Assembly (NCBI GenBank): GCA_946414075.1
Contig: CAMKNA010000001.1
Location: 82,210-146,209 of the forward strand
Direction: 5' to 3'
DNA: 64,000 nt
DNA from: an uncultured Fibrobacter sp.
GTDB lineage: Bacteria; Fibrobacterota; Fibrobacteria; Fibrobacterales; Fibrobacteraceae
Program-made: the position numbers and the translations under genes
Shown here: positions 47,914-58,458 of the stretch, in pieces
Numbering within the stretch: the stretch's first letter is position 1
Layout: the number at the start of each line of letters is the position of its first letter
Notes under the pieces: generated by a model
The model's database searches: none
Seen by the model: only the letters and a program-made list of their open reading frames with translations
What the model was told of the DNA's origin: nothing

Positions 47914-49722
47914 ATGGAAACCGCCAAAATACACATTTTGCCCGATGAAATCATCAATAAAATCGCCGCCGGCGAGGTTATTGAGCGTCCTGCATCGGCA
48001 GTCAAGGAGCTCCTGGAGAACGCCATAGACGCGGGCGCCAGCCGCATCCAGGTGCAAATCGAACAGGGCGGCAAGCAGAAAATCGTGGTTTCCGACAACG
48101 GCAAGGGCATGGGACAGGCAGACCTGGATCTGTGCTACCTGCGGCACACCACCTCGAAACTGAGCTCCGCCGAAGACCTTTTCCACCTACACACCAACGG
48201 TTTCCGCGGAGAAGCGGTGGCCTCTATCGCCGCCGTCTCCAAAATGACCATTACCAGCGCCACGGACCAGGGCGAAAGCAACCGCATTGTGCTTCATGGC
48301 GGGAATGTCGTCGAAAAAGAGGGCGTGGCCGCAAGCCGTGGCACCACATTCCTCATCGAAGACCTTTTTTACAACACCCCCGTCCGCAGGACCTTCCTTG
48401 GAAGCGAAGTGGCGGAGGCATCCAAAATTTTAGATATCGTCCTGAAAATCGCCCTGGCACACCCCGAAATCCGCATTGACTACAAGGTGGGGGAAAAATC
48501 CGTCTTTATCGGTGTTCCTGGCGACCTTCGAACCCGCATCGCCGAAGCCATCGGTTCGGGCATTGCTAAAAAGATGCTCCCCGTGGACTACACCGAGGCA
48601 GGGGTCCATGTGACAGGATTTATCTCGCCTACTTCGGAAGAGAACGGCAAGCGCTATCACCAGTACCTATACCTGCGGAACCGGCCTATCGAGAACAAGG
48701 CCATCGCCAAGGCAATCAGCCAGGCCTACGAACCCTACGGGGTCCAGTGCAAGCCCGTGACAGTCCTATTCCTGGACATGCCGGACATGGAATTCGATGT
48801 AAATGTGCACCCGGCCAAAAGGGAAGTCCGTTTTGCCAACCAAAACTTGGTATTCCTGGTGGTCACACACGCCATCCGGGAAACCTTTAGGGAGGATTTG
48901 GAAAAGAACTCCCCCCTTATCGATTTGAGTTCGGAGATAAACGCCACGCCCAAGGCGACCAACGAAGGCAACCCAAGGACAACAACGCTACGGGCCCTAG
49001 ACAGCGGAACCAATCGCTACACTCCCGACAAAGATGAGATCCAGGACCTGTTTTCACAACCGGAAGCAGGTAAGCTAATCTCTCTAGAAGACTCCATAAG
49101 GGACCCCCTCTGGGACAAGGAAGCTTCCGAACCAGAAGGCACACCTTGGACGCCCCCAGCGGTGTTCCAGACAGCAAACACCTATATCGTAAGCGAAGAC
49201 GCCGAGGGGCTTTTGGTTATCGACCAGCATGCCGCCCATAGCAGGATCCTATACGAACAAGCCCTGGAAACTTTGAGAAACGGCGGTTCCATTGACAGCC
49301 AAGAACTGCTCTTCCCCGAGCTGACTGAATTTTCTAGGATGGAACGGGATGTTTTCGATTCCGTAAAGGACTCCCTGAAGGCCCTTGGGTTTTTCGTAGA
49401 GCCTTTCGGCGGATCAGAATTCCAAATCAGGTCCATTCCCTGCAACCTGCCTATTTCCAGAGCGGCAAAATCCGTCCACGAATTCTTGGAAACCTGCATT
49501 GAAAGCGGCGGGAAAGCGGACCTTACCGTAATCCAGGATTCCATGGCCAAGGCCTGGGCAAGGGCCAACGCCCTCCAAGCCGGAGACAAGCTCAAGCCAG
49601 AAGAAATGTCCAAGCTGGTAAGCCAGCTGATGGCCAGCGAAGATCCGCTGAAATCGCCCTACGGGACCCCTACCCTAATGCGAATATCCTTGGACGAACT
49701 GGCTAAAAAGTTCAGCCGCTGA
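47914..49722 (+). CDS. mutL: DNA mismatch repair protein MutL
   Basis: HILPDEIINKIAAGEVIERPASAVKELLENAIDAGA, GFRGEAVASIAAVS; ATG 47914 preferred over 47908. Confidence 0.97.
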   Translation: METAKIHILPDEIINKIAAGEVIERPASAVKELLENAIDAGASRIQVQIEQGGKQKIVVSDNGKGMGQADLDLCYLRHTTSKLSSAEDLFHLHTNGFRGEAVASIAAVSKMTITSATDQGESNRIVLHGGNVVEKEGVAASRGTTFLIEDLFYNTPVRRTFLGSEVAEASKILDIVLKIALAHPEIRIDYKVGEKSVFIGVPGDLRTRIAEAIGSGIAKKMLPVDYTEAGVHVTGFISPTSEENGKRYHQYLYLRNRPIENKAIAKAISQAYEPYGVQCKPVTVLFLDMPDMEFDVNVHPAKREVRFANQNLVFLVVTHAIRETFREDLEKNSPLIDLSSEINATPKATNEGNPRTTTLRALDSGTNRYTPDKDEIQDLFSQPEAGKLISLEDSIRDPLWDKEASEPEGTPWTPPAVFQTANTYIVSEDAEGLLVIDQHAAHSRILYEQALETLRNGGSIDSQELLFPELTEFSRMERDVFDSVKDSLKALGFFVEPFGGSEFQIRSIPCNLPISRAAKSVHEFLETCIESGGKADLTVIQDSMAKAWARANALQAGDKLKPEEMSKLVSQLMASEDPLKSPYGTPTLMRISLDELAKKFSR

Positions 49723-50881
49723 TTAATTTGTTTATAAAATAGTCAGGAACGAAGCCCTTGCTCAGGCGCTCTGTCAAATCTTTGGACAACTGACACGACA
49801 AAACAGGATCCAAAGACTCCAACGCCCTTAAAATATTGGGTACCATTTTCATGGAACGCCACCCAATAAATTCGGGGACCATTGTTTTACCCATCAAGAT
49901 GTTTGGCATCGCAAAACTCCTTGTTCGGACAAACAGGGCCCCCAGAGCAAAGGTCAACAAATCAGGCTTCGTGGCAACCACCAAGGGTGTTCCCGAAAGG
50001 GCAAGTTCAAGTGTCACCGTTCCTGGAGTTGCCAGAGCCGCCGACGCAGACCCATAAAGTATCCTACGCTCTTCAGAATCCTCGGGAGCCACCTGTACAG
50101 AAACATCGGCAAGGGCACCCCCCCCCATTTTCTGGATGCATTCTTCCAAGGGGCGGACCAGAGACTCCCGGGAAACAATCAGTTTTACATTTCTGCCTTC
50201 ACGCTCTGATTTTTTTTGAAGCCAGCCCCTTGCCACAGCCCCCAAAAAGGGCATATTACGCTTCGCCTGGGACAACCGACTTCCTGGGAAAAGCAAAAGT
50301 GTTTCCAAAGACTGGTCCCTAGATTCAGAATAGGGCAGCGTATGGTATAAATTCTCATGCAACAAGAAAGGATGTAGCAAAAGCTCTGCATCAACGCCCA
50401 TCTTTGCATAGGCGGCCTTTTCAAACTCGAAAAGTACCGCAAGATTCGCACCATGAAGTTTCTTTGCCCGACCCGATTTCCAGGCCCAAATCTGGGGTGG
50501 CGCCACATAAAGAACGGGCTTGCCAATCTTCTGGGCAATCTGGCATAATTTCACATTAAAGCCGGGATAGTCTACAGCCACAAGGGCCCTGCAATTCTTT
50601 GAACAAAGAAGCTTCTTAATCTTGCAATATATCTTGTGCAATCTACAAATGCGGGGCAAGACATCCCAAAAGCCAGAAACCGGAAGTTCATCAAATTCGG
50701 CTATAGGCACAAGCCCCGCATTCTGCATACGGTTTCCGCCAGTGCCCACAGGGTGCAGTCCCCGCTGGACAACAGACTGGACAAAAGCCTCGCCTAGAAC
50801 ATCTCCGGAATCTTCTCCGGCACAAAAAAGGACAAAGGGTTCTTTCACCGCAACTACCTGCGTGGCTTTGCAGAAACCCAT
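49712..50881 (-). CDS. lpxB: Lipid-A-disaccharide synthase
   Basis: LFCAGEDSGDVLGEAFV, LVAVDYPGFNVKL, VLYVAPPQIWAWKSGRAKKL, LLLFPGSRLSQAKRNMP. Confidence 0.93.
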   Translation of the reverse strand: MGFCKATQVVAVKEPFVLFCAGEDSGDVLGEAFVQSVVQRGLHPVGTGGNRMQNAGLVPIAEFDELPVSGFWDVLPRICRLHKIYCKIKKLLCSKNCRALVAVDYPGFNVKLCQIAQKIGKPVLYVAPPQIWAWKSGRAKKLHGANLAVLFEFEKAAYAKMGVDAELLLHPFLLHENLYHTLPYSESRDQSLETLLLFPGSRLSQAKRNMPFLGAVARGWLQKKSEREGRNVKLIVSRESLVRPLEECIQKMGGGALADVSVQVAPEDSEERRILYGSASAALATPGTVTLELALSGTPLVVATKPDLLTFALGALFVRTRSFAMPNILMGKTMVPEFIGWRSMKMVPNILRALESLDPVLSCQLSKDLTERLSKGFVPDYFINKLISG

Positions 50882-53800
50882 GTTTTTAGGGCACCCATGT
50901 CTTGTTTGAGCCAGCTCAACAAGTCTTGAGAATAGGATAGTTTGTATTTGTGAAGAGTCAGCCCGTGCTCGTAATTGGATTCCGTTTCTATGTGCAGAAC
51001 CAATTCACAACTAGACTCTCCTTCAAAAGCCTCAAACTGTTGCATGCCCGCGTCAAGTTTTTTCAGAAAATCTTCAGAAACCATAGAAGAATAGAGAGAA
51101 GCGTGTACATACTTGACCATTTTATCCCGAACATAATCCAGCTGGTAAGCCTCTTCGACCACTACCTGCATCTGTTCCGTGACATTCTTATCCCTATCCC
51201 GCTGGAATTCCAACATTCCCTTTACTAGAATACGGTCATCTTCCGAAATTACATCTCGATAATTTTCCCAAGCGTCTTTCTTGAAAAACAGACCCACTTC
51301 ACCTTGGAAATCCTGCATCTCGCCAAAGCCCACAGTAGCCCCGCGCTTGGTCTCTACGGAGCGCATCCGCGTCACAATTCCACCGACAGCCACCATGCAG
51401 CCTTCTTTCCGACTTAATTCTTCTTGGCCTAGGCTACAGGTGGTAAAGCCCATCAGCTCGGGGCGGAATTCATCCAGCGGGTGTCCAGAAAGGCAAAGGC
51501 CCAGAACTTCGCGCTCCTTGTTGAGCATTTCCACGCTGCCCCATTCTTCCGCTTCTTCCAGGACCTCGGCAATATTTGATATAGAAGAGTCAGCGCCACC
51601 AAGATCAAAGAGAGACATCTGCCCCTTGGACTTGTCTTCTTGATAGCGGGCCGCCACTTCAATGGCCCTGTCCACCGTAGCCATAAGAACAGCTCTGCTT
51701 CCTGGCAGACCATCCAATGCCCCTGCCATTATCAGGCATTCCAAGGTTTTCTTGCTAAGGGGCGGACGCTTTTCTTTCAAGGAACCCTGATACTCCGCCA
51801 CCCGCTTACAGAAATCAAATATGGACTTAAAGGGCCCGCCCTTTTCACGAGCGGCAACTACATCTTCTACCACACCGATTCCCACATTGCGGATTCCTGC
51901 AAGACCAAAGAGGATCTGGTGTTTCGTATTGGCGGTAAAAATTCCCTGAGACGAGTTGATATCCGGAGAAAGCACCGGAATTCCCAGGCGTTTACATTCC
52001 TGAATGATGGTGACGATATCTTCGGTCTTGCCCATCTTAGAAGTCATGGATGCCGCCATGTATTCCGGACCGTAATGGGCCTTCAGGTATGCCGTCTGGT
52101 AGGCCACATAGGCGTATGCGGCAGCGTGGCTCTTGTTGAAGGCATATCCGCAGAACGGGAGCACTGCGTTCCAGACCTTTTGGATCATTGCATGATCGTA
52201 ACCTTTCTTTTCGCACTTCTCGAAAAATTCAGGTTCTAGCTTTGCCATCTTCTCAGGCATTTTCTTGGCCATGATGCGGCGGATATTATCAGCACCACCC
52301 AGGGTGTAACCGCCCAAAATCTGGGCCAGCTTCATCACCTGTTCCTGATAAACGATTACGCCGTAGGTTTCACCAAGGACCTGTTCCAAATCCGGATGAT
52401 AGCAGTCTATCTCTTCCTTCCCCTGCTTGCGGGCAATAAAATGGGGTATCTGCTCCAGAGGCCCCGGACGGTACAGGGCGTTCATAGCGATAAGGTCAAA
52501 AATACGGGTCGGTTTTAACTCGCGCAGGTACTTCTGCATGCCCGGCGATTCAAACTGGAACACCGTAGTGGTCATGCCCTTACCAAGCAAATCAAAGGTT
52601 TCCTTGTCATCCAGCGGGATATGCCCCATGTCCAGGTCAATGCCACGGTTCTTCTTGACCATGTTCACCGTATCCTGGATGATGGACAAGTTGATAAGGC
52701 CAAGGAAGTCCATCTTTAAAAGCCCGATATCTTCGGCGTAGTGTTTGTCGTACATCACCACAGGCGTATCGGCGGGGGCCGCGCGGTACAAAGGGGCAAG
52801 ATTATATATCGGGGTCGGCGTAATCACCACACCGCAGGCATGCACACCCGTCTGACGAGGTAAATCTTCAAGTTTTTTGGCAATGTCCCACAGGTTCTGG
52901 TAACTTGCACGGCTATTGATCATGGCCTGCAAGGGTTCGGGGCTGTAACCGTCCTCGAGGTTGTTCCCCTTCTTGTCCTTACCCGTCCAAGCCTGCTTCA
53001 GGCTAAAATTCAATGTTCGCTGCGGGAACAGCTTGGTGATGGCCTTTGCCTCTTGGGGAGGAATCCCCAAAACTCGGGCCACATCGGTGATCACCGCCTT
53101 GGACTTGAGCATGCCATAGGTGATAATCTGGCCTACGCACTCCTTGCCATACTTTTCGGTCACATAGTCAATCACACGACCACGGTCCCTATCCGAAAAG
53201 TCCGTATCGATATCGGGCATAGATACGCGTTCCGGGTTCAGGAAGCGTTCAAAAAGGAGATCGAATGTTAGCGGGTCAATGTCGGTAATGCCGATAATGT
53301 AGGTCACCAAGGAGCCGGCGGCAGAACCGCGCCCCGGGCCCACGGGAATTCCATGCTCACGGGACCAGTTGATAAAGTCCCACACAATCAAGAGGTAACC
53401 CGCCACATTCATATTGCGGATGCAGTTCAGTTCCTTGTACATGCGGGCTGCCACTTCGGTGTCGTGGGCAGGGAACTTAAAGTCCTCTTTCGGGAAACGC
53501 CACTGGAGGCGTTTGTTACAAAGATGCGTGATATAGATATCCGCATCACCCCCCGGTTTGCACCAACGGTGAATAGCCTTCTCCAAGGCTTTTCGGTCAT
53601 CATCATCAAAAAACTCGGGCTGCGACAGGCGTTCTATTTCAGCATTGTCTTCATCCGTCAAGGCATCGGGTTCTACGCCCTTGTCTGTACAGTACTTTTC
53701 CTTGACTTTTTCCCTTTTGTTTTTAATGATGCCCTTAAGTTCCCGTTCGCGGATAACAGGATATTCCGCATCGTATTCCGCCTTGATAATCGCCTTGATG

Positions 53801-54729
53801 TTCTGGTATTCTTCAGAAGCCAGGAATTCATCGGGAATTTTGAACCTTGGCCAAAAATCATCGCCAATGCCGGTCTTTACCGTAAAATTACAGCGTTCCG
53901 CAATTTTCACCGTATTTTCAATGGCACCCGGAATATTTCCGAATAGCGCCACCATTTCCTGCTCGGTCCGGAAATAGAACTGGTCCGTAGGGAAACGCTT
54001 ATCCTTAAAGTCATTCAGCGTCTCTTTAAGCGAAATACAGCGTAAAACCTTGTGGGCCTGGGCATCTTCCTGCTTGATGTAGTGGACATCGGCCACCGCC
54101 ACCAACTCACGGCCCAGTTCTCCTGCCAATTGGACATTGTAGTCATTTACCCGCTTCTGCTGGGGAATCCCATTGTCACAAACCGACAGGTAAAGGTGAT
54201 CACGGTCAAAAATCTTGTCCAGGGATTCCATGTATTCCCGAGCTTGGCTGTTTCGCCCAGCGGCCACATTTTCACCGTAACGGCTGAAAAAATCACCTGC
54301 AATGGCAATAATGCCTTCTTTATGCTCGTTTACAACGGACAAAGGAACAGCGGGGATCTCGGCCCAACGATCGCCATCTTCGTAGCGGTAGCTCACAATA
54401 CGAAGCAGGTTGTAATACCCCGTTTCATTTTCCACCAAAAGGGTCAGCCGTTCAAAGGTCGTAGGATCCTTTTGATTGGCGCTAGGAGATTCCACATAGA
54501 CATGGCAGCCATAAATGGTCCTTACAGGAGGGAGACCTTGTTCCTTACGGGCCTTGTTCAGGTCCTTTCCGCGAGTCTGGATTTCCAGAATGCCGAACAT
54601 GGCCCCGTGGTCGGTCAGGGCCACAGCAGGGGCATTCTCCGCCGCCGCTGCTTCCAGTATACCATTGAGACGGGCCGACGACTTTAGAACGGAAAACTCT
54701 GAATGAACTTGCAGATGAACAAATGCCAT
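50854..54729 (-). CDS. dnaE: DNA polymerase III subunit alpha
   Basis: FVHLQVHSEFSVLKSSARL (PHP), GPGRGSAAGSLVTYIIGITDIDPL, MPDIDTDFSDRDRGRVI. Confidence 0.98.
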   Translation of the reverse strand: MAFVHLQVHSEFSVLKSSARLNGILEAAAAENAPAVALTDHGAMFGILEIQTRGKDLNKARKEQGLPPVRTIYGCHVYVESPSANQKDPTTFERLTLLVENETGYYNLLRIVSYRYEDGDRWAEIPAVPLSVVNEHKEGIIAIAGDFFSRYGENVAAGRNSQAREYMESLDKIFDRDHLYLSVCDNGIPQQKRVNDYNVQLAGELGRELVAVADVHYIKQEDAQAHKVLRCISLKETLNDFKDKRFPTDQFYFRTEQEMVALFGNIPGAIENTVKIAERCNFTVKTGIGDDFWPRFKIPDEFLASEEYQNIKAIIKAEYDAEYPVIRERELKGIIKNKREKVKEKYCTDKGVEPDALTDEDNAEIERLSQPEFFDDDDRKALEKAIHRWCKPGGDADIYITHLCNKRLQWRFPKEDFKFPAHDTEVAARMYKELNCIRNMNVAGYLLIVWDFINWSREHGIPVGPGRGSAAGSLVTYIIGITDIDPLTFDLLFERFLNPERVSMPDIDTDFSDRDRGRVIDYVTEKYGKECVGQIITYGMLKSKAVITDVARVLGIPPQEAKAITKLFPQRTLNFSLKQAWTGKDKKGNNLEDGYSPEPLQAMINSRASYQNLWDIAKKLEDLPRQTGVHACGVVITPTPIYNLAPLYRAAPADTPVVMYDKHYAEDIGLLKMDFLGLINLSIIQDTVNMVKKNRGIDLDMGHIPLDDKETFDLLGKGMTTTVFQFESPGMQKYLRELKPTRIFDLIAMNALYRPGPLEQIPHFIARKQGKEEIDCYHPDLEQVLGETYGVIVYQEQVMKLAQILGGYTLGGADNIRRIMAKKMPEKMAKLEPEFFEKCEKKGYDHAMIQKVWNAVLPFCGYAFNKSHAAAYAYVAYQTAYLKAHYGPEYMAASMTSKMGKTEDIVTIIQECKRLGIPVLSPDINSSQGIFTANTKHQILFGLAGIRNVGIGVVEDVVAAREKGGPFKSIFDFCKRVAEYQGSLKEKRPPLSKKTLECLIMAGALDGLPGSRAVLMATVDRAIEVAARYQEDKSKGQMSLFDLGGADSSISNIAEVLEEAEEWGSVEMLNKEREVLGLCLSGHPLDEFRPELMGFTTCSLGQEELSRKEGCMVAVGGIVTRMRSVETKRGATVGFGEMQDFQGEVGLFFKKDAWENYRDVISEDDRILVKGMLEFQRDRDKNVTEQMQVVVEEAYQLDYVRDKMVKYVHASLYSSMVSEDFLKKLDAGMQQFEAFEGESSCELVLHIETESNYEHGLTLHKYKLSYSQDLLSWLKQDMGALKTWVSAKPRR

Positions 54730-54754
54730 AACCGCAATTTAGCAATTCCTATTT

Positions 54755-55717
54755 TTATATCGGATAAGTCCTGAGAATTTCACAGACTTTAGTGTCTACA
54801 GCACCAAATTTTTCTCGATACTTTTTACGAGTTGCCATTTCTTCAGGAAGCATTACCAAAGCCTGCAACCAGGCCTTGGCCAGGGCGCAACAGATCGAAA
54901 TTTTCGAAAGTTTTTTCCCATCGCCGGACTGGCCCGGCACCCCGCCCTTCGCCATATTCAAATAGCGAACAAGACCGCGAATCGGCAGTTTCAAGACATC
55001 TCTCACAGGCAACAGGCGAACAGCCGTACGCAAGCGATTGCGTTCCGAATAGAACAACTTTCTGGGCGAGTAACGCACCGTGGTCATGGAACGCTCATGA
55101 TAAACTTTGGCACCTGGGCAAAACACCGTCTTGAATCCCGCTAAATTATGGCGGAAATACCATTCTGTCTCTTCAAAGAAAAGAAAGAAACTGGCATCCA
55201 TCTTTCCCACAGTCTCTAATGTCTTTTTTCTAAAGCTCATCACCGCGCCATAACAACCGAACACTTCTTTTTCGCGTATATCAGCATCGGCAACAGCCAA
55301 GCCACTGGACTCGTTTTTGGCAAACAGATCGGCTCCAAACCGGACTCCCACCGCATTCACCACCCCACTTTTTTCCATCACAAGGCTTGCAATGGAACCC
55401 GCTTCAGGATATCGGTTAAAGCAGTCTATAAGGTTCGCGGCCCAGGCAGGATCAAATTCCAAGTCCATGTTGCAAAGCACTTGAATATCCGCATCCATAT
55501 TTTCGAGAAGCCCGTTGCATGCGCCCGCATAGCCGATATTTTTCGAATTTTCAATAATCCTGCAATCAAGTTTCTGTTCTTTAAGCAGCTGTATAGAATT
55601 GTCGCTGGAAGCATTGTCAAAAACGAAAACACGAACCGGCTCCGTTTGAGCCAAAAGGCTCTTGACACATGTCAATAGTTCCGAACCGCCATTATAATTG
55701 ATAATACCTACATCCAT
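54755..55717 (-). CDS. Family 2 glycosyltransferase
   Basis: DVGIINYNGGSELLTCVKSLLAQT, VFVFDNASSDNSIQLL, FFLFFEETEWYFR. Confidence 0.92.
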   Translation of the reverse strand: MDVGIINYNGGSELLTCVKSLLAQTEPVRVFVFDNASSDNSIQLLKEQKLDCRIIENSKNIGYAGACNGLLENMDADIQVLCNMDLEFDPAWAANLIDCFNRYPEAGSIASLVMEKSGVVNAVGVRFGADLFAKNESSGLAVADADIREKEVFGCYGAVMSFRKKTLETVGKMDASFFLFFEETEWYFRHNLAGFKTVFCPGAKVYHERSMTTVRYSPRKLFYSERNRLRTAVRLLPVRDVLKLPIRGLVRYLNMAKGGVPGQSGDGKKLSKISICCALAKAWLQALVMLPEEMATRKKYREKFGAVDTKVCEILRTYPI

Positions 55718-55798
55718 TTCATTATTCTTTTTCAAAAAATCATCCTATGTAGAATGTAATATTTTATATTGTTAGCAAAACAGAGAACCACCGAAAGA

Positions 55799-56725
55799 AT
55801 GACAAAAATCATATTCAACATTGTAAAGATCTTAGTGACCATAGGTGGTCTCGCCTATATTTTCAATAAAATTCCCTTTGGGGACGCCATCTCCAAATGG
55901 ACCAGCTCCACACTTCCGTGGTTATTGCTGATTCTGGCTTGCACCGTTCTTCTAATGTGCATCCAAGCGAACCGTTGGCGCGGCCTTTTGCTTGACGACG
56001 GAAAAAAAATAAAGTTCCGAACATTTTACGCCTATATCGCTCTCGGCTACTTCTTCAACAACCTGCTTCCCAGCGGATTCGGAGGAGACGCCGTCAAAAC
56101 AATTGCCTTTGGGCGGAAGTTCGGGAACACCGCCAATTCGGTGGCAGCCATTGCCATTTCCCGCATCATGGGACTTATAGCCATGTTCCTGTGCTTTTTT
56201 ATAGCACTCCCATTCGTCCTTGTTCAATACAAAATACCGTTCAGTTACACCATTACGGTTAGCGCTGTCGCCTTAATTGCCGTTGTGGTGATCGTTGGAG
56301 GTTTATTTTCGGACAAAATAAAGATTCCAAGTCCTTTGTCCGCAAGAATACCATTCCTGCTCAAACTACAGCAAGCCTTTGCAATCTACAGGGCCCACCC
56401 CAAGGCATTCTTTCTCTCCGGTCTCGACTCCGTCTGGCTACAAATTGTAACCATCATCATTCACTACGCCTACTTTAGGGCGGTCGGTGTAGAAGTCGAT
56501 ATAGCCGTCATTACCGTGTTTACAACCATCATGGTAACATTTACCATGTTGCCCATTTCAATTAACGGTATTGGAATTCGTGAAAATGTCCAGGTAAGCC
56601 TTTACACAGGGCTTCTTGGAATCCCTGCCGACATCGTACTGGCGTCAACCCTATTGAGCTATTTACCGCTGCTGTTCCAGGCACTACAAGGTGCCGTTGT
56701 ACTGGTTGGAAGTAAGAAGGATTAA
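55799..56725 (+). CDS. YbhN/lysylphosphatidylglycerol synthase TM-region family protein (UPF0104)
   Basis: GYFFNNLLPSGFGGDAVKTIAF, MLPISINGIGIRENVQVSLY. Confidence 0.88.
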   Translation: MTKIIFNIVKILVTIGGLAYIFNKIPFGDAISKWTSSTLPWLLLILACTVLLMCIQANRWRGLLLDDGKKIKFRTFYAYIALGYFFNNLLPSGFGGDAVKTIAFGRKFGNTANSVAAIAISRIMGLIAMFLCFFIALPFVLVQYKIPFSYTITVSAVALIAVVVIVGGLFSDKIKIPSPLSARIPFLLKLQQAFAIYRAHPKAFFLSGLDSVWLQIVTIIIHYAYFRAVGVEVDIAVITVFTTIMVTFTMLPISINGIGIRENVQVSLYTGLLGIPADIVLASTLLSYLPLLFQALQGAVVLVGSKKD

Positions 56726-57753
56726 CCCCAGACTTCTTCCTTGAGTTCGCGGCCCCACATTTCCTTGATAACGTCGTCTATACACTTGCCTTCGAAGAGA
56801 AGGGCATGAACGGCGTTCACAATGGGCATTTCGACACCGAGCTTATCGGCCAGGGCCTTGGTGCTCTTGCAAGTAGGCACGCCTTCGGCCACCATTTTCA
56901 TGCCGGCGAGAACCTGATCGATGGTTTCACCCTTACCAATGTGTTCACCCACATAGCGGTTACGGCTATGCTGAGAAAGGCAGGTCACAATCAAGTCGCC
57001 CATACCGGCAAGACCAGCAAAGGTCTCGGGCTTTGCACCAAGGGCCTTGCCCAAGCGGCACATTTCAGCCTGACCGCGGGTCAGGATTGCAGCGCGGGAA
57101 TTGTCGCCCACCTTGTACTTACCCGTAGCCTCAAGACCGTAAAGCACACCAGAGGCAATAGCAATCACGTTCTTTACAGAACCGCAGAGTTCCACGCCAA
57201 TGATGTCGGTAGAGCTATAAACGCGCAGGTAAGAGCAGCTCATGACCTTCTGCACCAACTTTGCCGATTCTTCGTTCACGCAAGCAGCCACAATAGTCGT
57301 AAAGATGTGGCGGCTCACTTCTTCGGCATGGGAAGGCCCGCTGAAAGCCACCATCTTGTCGTCGGTAAGCCAAGGAACGTTTTCCAAAAGCACTTCGCTC
57401 ATGAGCTGGTTCGTGCCTTCGAGAATACCCTTAGTAGCGCAGACCACCACAGGTTCCTTACCCTTCGCCGGCGTCCACTTGCCAAGATTCTTGGCCACGC
57501 CGCCCATAAACTGGGATGGAACCACGATAAGTACCATATCGCAGCCTTCCAGGGCGGCGTTCATATCCGTGGTGTACTTGAAATCTTCGGGGAAAATCAC
57601 TCCCGGCAGTTTGTCCTTGTACTGGTGTTCCGTAGAAAGCAGGTCCACTTCGGCCTGGGAGTTGGTCCAGAACATCACATCGTTCTTGTTTTCGTAAACC
57701 ACCTGGCCAAGGGAAAGTCCCCAGCCGCCCGTTCCAAGTACAGTAACTTTCAT
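56722..57753 (-). CDS. gpsA: Glycerol-3-phosphate dehydrogenase (NAD(P)+)
   Basis: VTVLGTGGWGLSLGQVV, FSGPSHAEEVSR, ELCGSVKNVIAIASGVLYGL, AGMGDLIVTCLSQHSRNRYVG. Confidence 0.97.
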   Translation of the reverse strand: MKVTVLGTGGWGLSLGQVVYENKNDVMFWTNSQAEVDLLSTEHQYKDKLPGVIFPEDFKYTTDMNAALEGCDMVLIVVPSQFMGGVAKNLGKWTPAKGKEPVVVCATKGILEGTNQLMSEVLLENVPWLTDDKMVAFSGPSHAEEVSRHIFTTIVAACVNEESAKLVQKVMSCSYLRVYSSTDIIGVELCGSVKNVIAIASGVLYGLEATGKYKVGDNSRAAILTRGQAEMCRLGKALGAKPETFAGLAGMGDLIVTCLSQHSRNRYVGEHIGKGETIDQVLAGMKMVAEGVPTCKSTKALADKLGVEMPIVNAVHALLFEGKCIDDVIKEMWGRELKEEVWG

Positions 57754-57789
57754 TGTCTTTATCCCTAATTTTCTAATAATCTACAATAA

Positions 57790-58458
57790 TTAAGCCTTCG
57801 GGGTCTTCCGCTTGCTGCCAAATCCGTTCTCCGTGCCGTTCAAAAGCCGTTTAATGTTGGATTTATGCTTCACAATCACGAAAACCGCTACCACAAGGCA
57901 GGTAATCACCAAGCCCAAGTTAATGTCGTCCGGCGGGAAGGGCAGCTTCAGGTAGCCCATCACCGCAAAAGCCCCCAGGGCAACGCAGGCGCCAATGCTA
58001 CCTACAGAGACATACTTGGTAGAAACCGTAAGGACAATCCACACGCCAAAGGCAGCAAGAGCCGTAATGGGGCAAAGGGCCAGGAAAACACCAAGAGCAG
58101 CGAGCACACCCTTACCTCCACGGAAACCCGCAAAGCAAGTGAAGCTGTGGCCAAGGATCACGAGAAGGCCTGCAACAAGCGGCACCCAGGCCCTGTAATC
58201 GGCACCGCCAGCGGCGACCTGAGCTTCGCACAACTGCATAGCGATCCACGGGCCAAAAAAGCCCTTGAGCAAATCCATGAACACCACGGGGAGAGCAGGC
58301 TTCCAACCCAGCACGCGGAACGTGTTGGTGAGGCCCGCATTCTTGGAACCGTAGTCCCGAATGTCGAAATCCTTACCTTTCGCGATTTTTGCTATCCAGA
58401 TCGCGCTTGGGATCGACCCCAACAAGTACGCTATCGGAAGACTCAGCAAACTGTTCAA
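57790..58458 (-). CDS. plsY: Glycerol-3-phosphate acyltransferase PlsY
   Basis: PIAYLLGSIPSAIWIAKIAKGKDFDIRDYGSKNAGLTNTFRVLG, GHSFTCFAGFRGGKGVLAALG. Confidence 0.96.
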   Translation of the reverse strand: MNSLLSLPIAYLLGSIPSAIWIAKIAKGKDFDIRDYGSKNAGLTNTFRVLGWKPALPVVFMDLLKGFFGPWIAMQLCEAQVAAGGADYRAWVPLVAGLLVILGHSFTCFAGFRGGKGVLAALGVFLALCPITALAAFGVWIVLTVSTKYVSVGSIGACVALGAFAVMGYLKLPFPPDDINLGLVITCLVVAVFVIVKHKSNIKRLLNGTENGFGSKRKTPKA

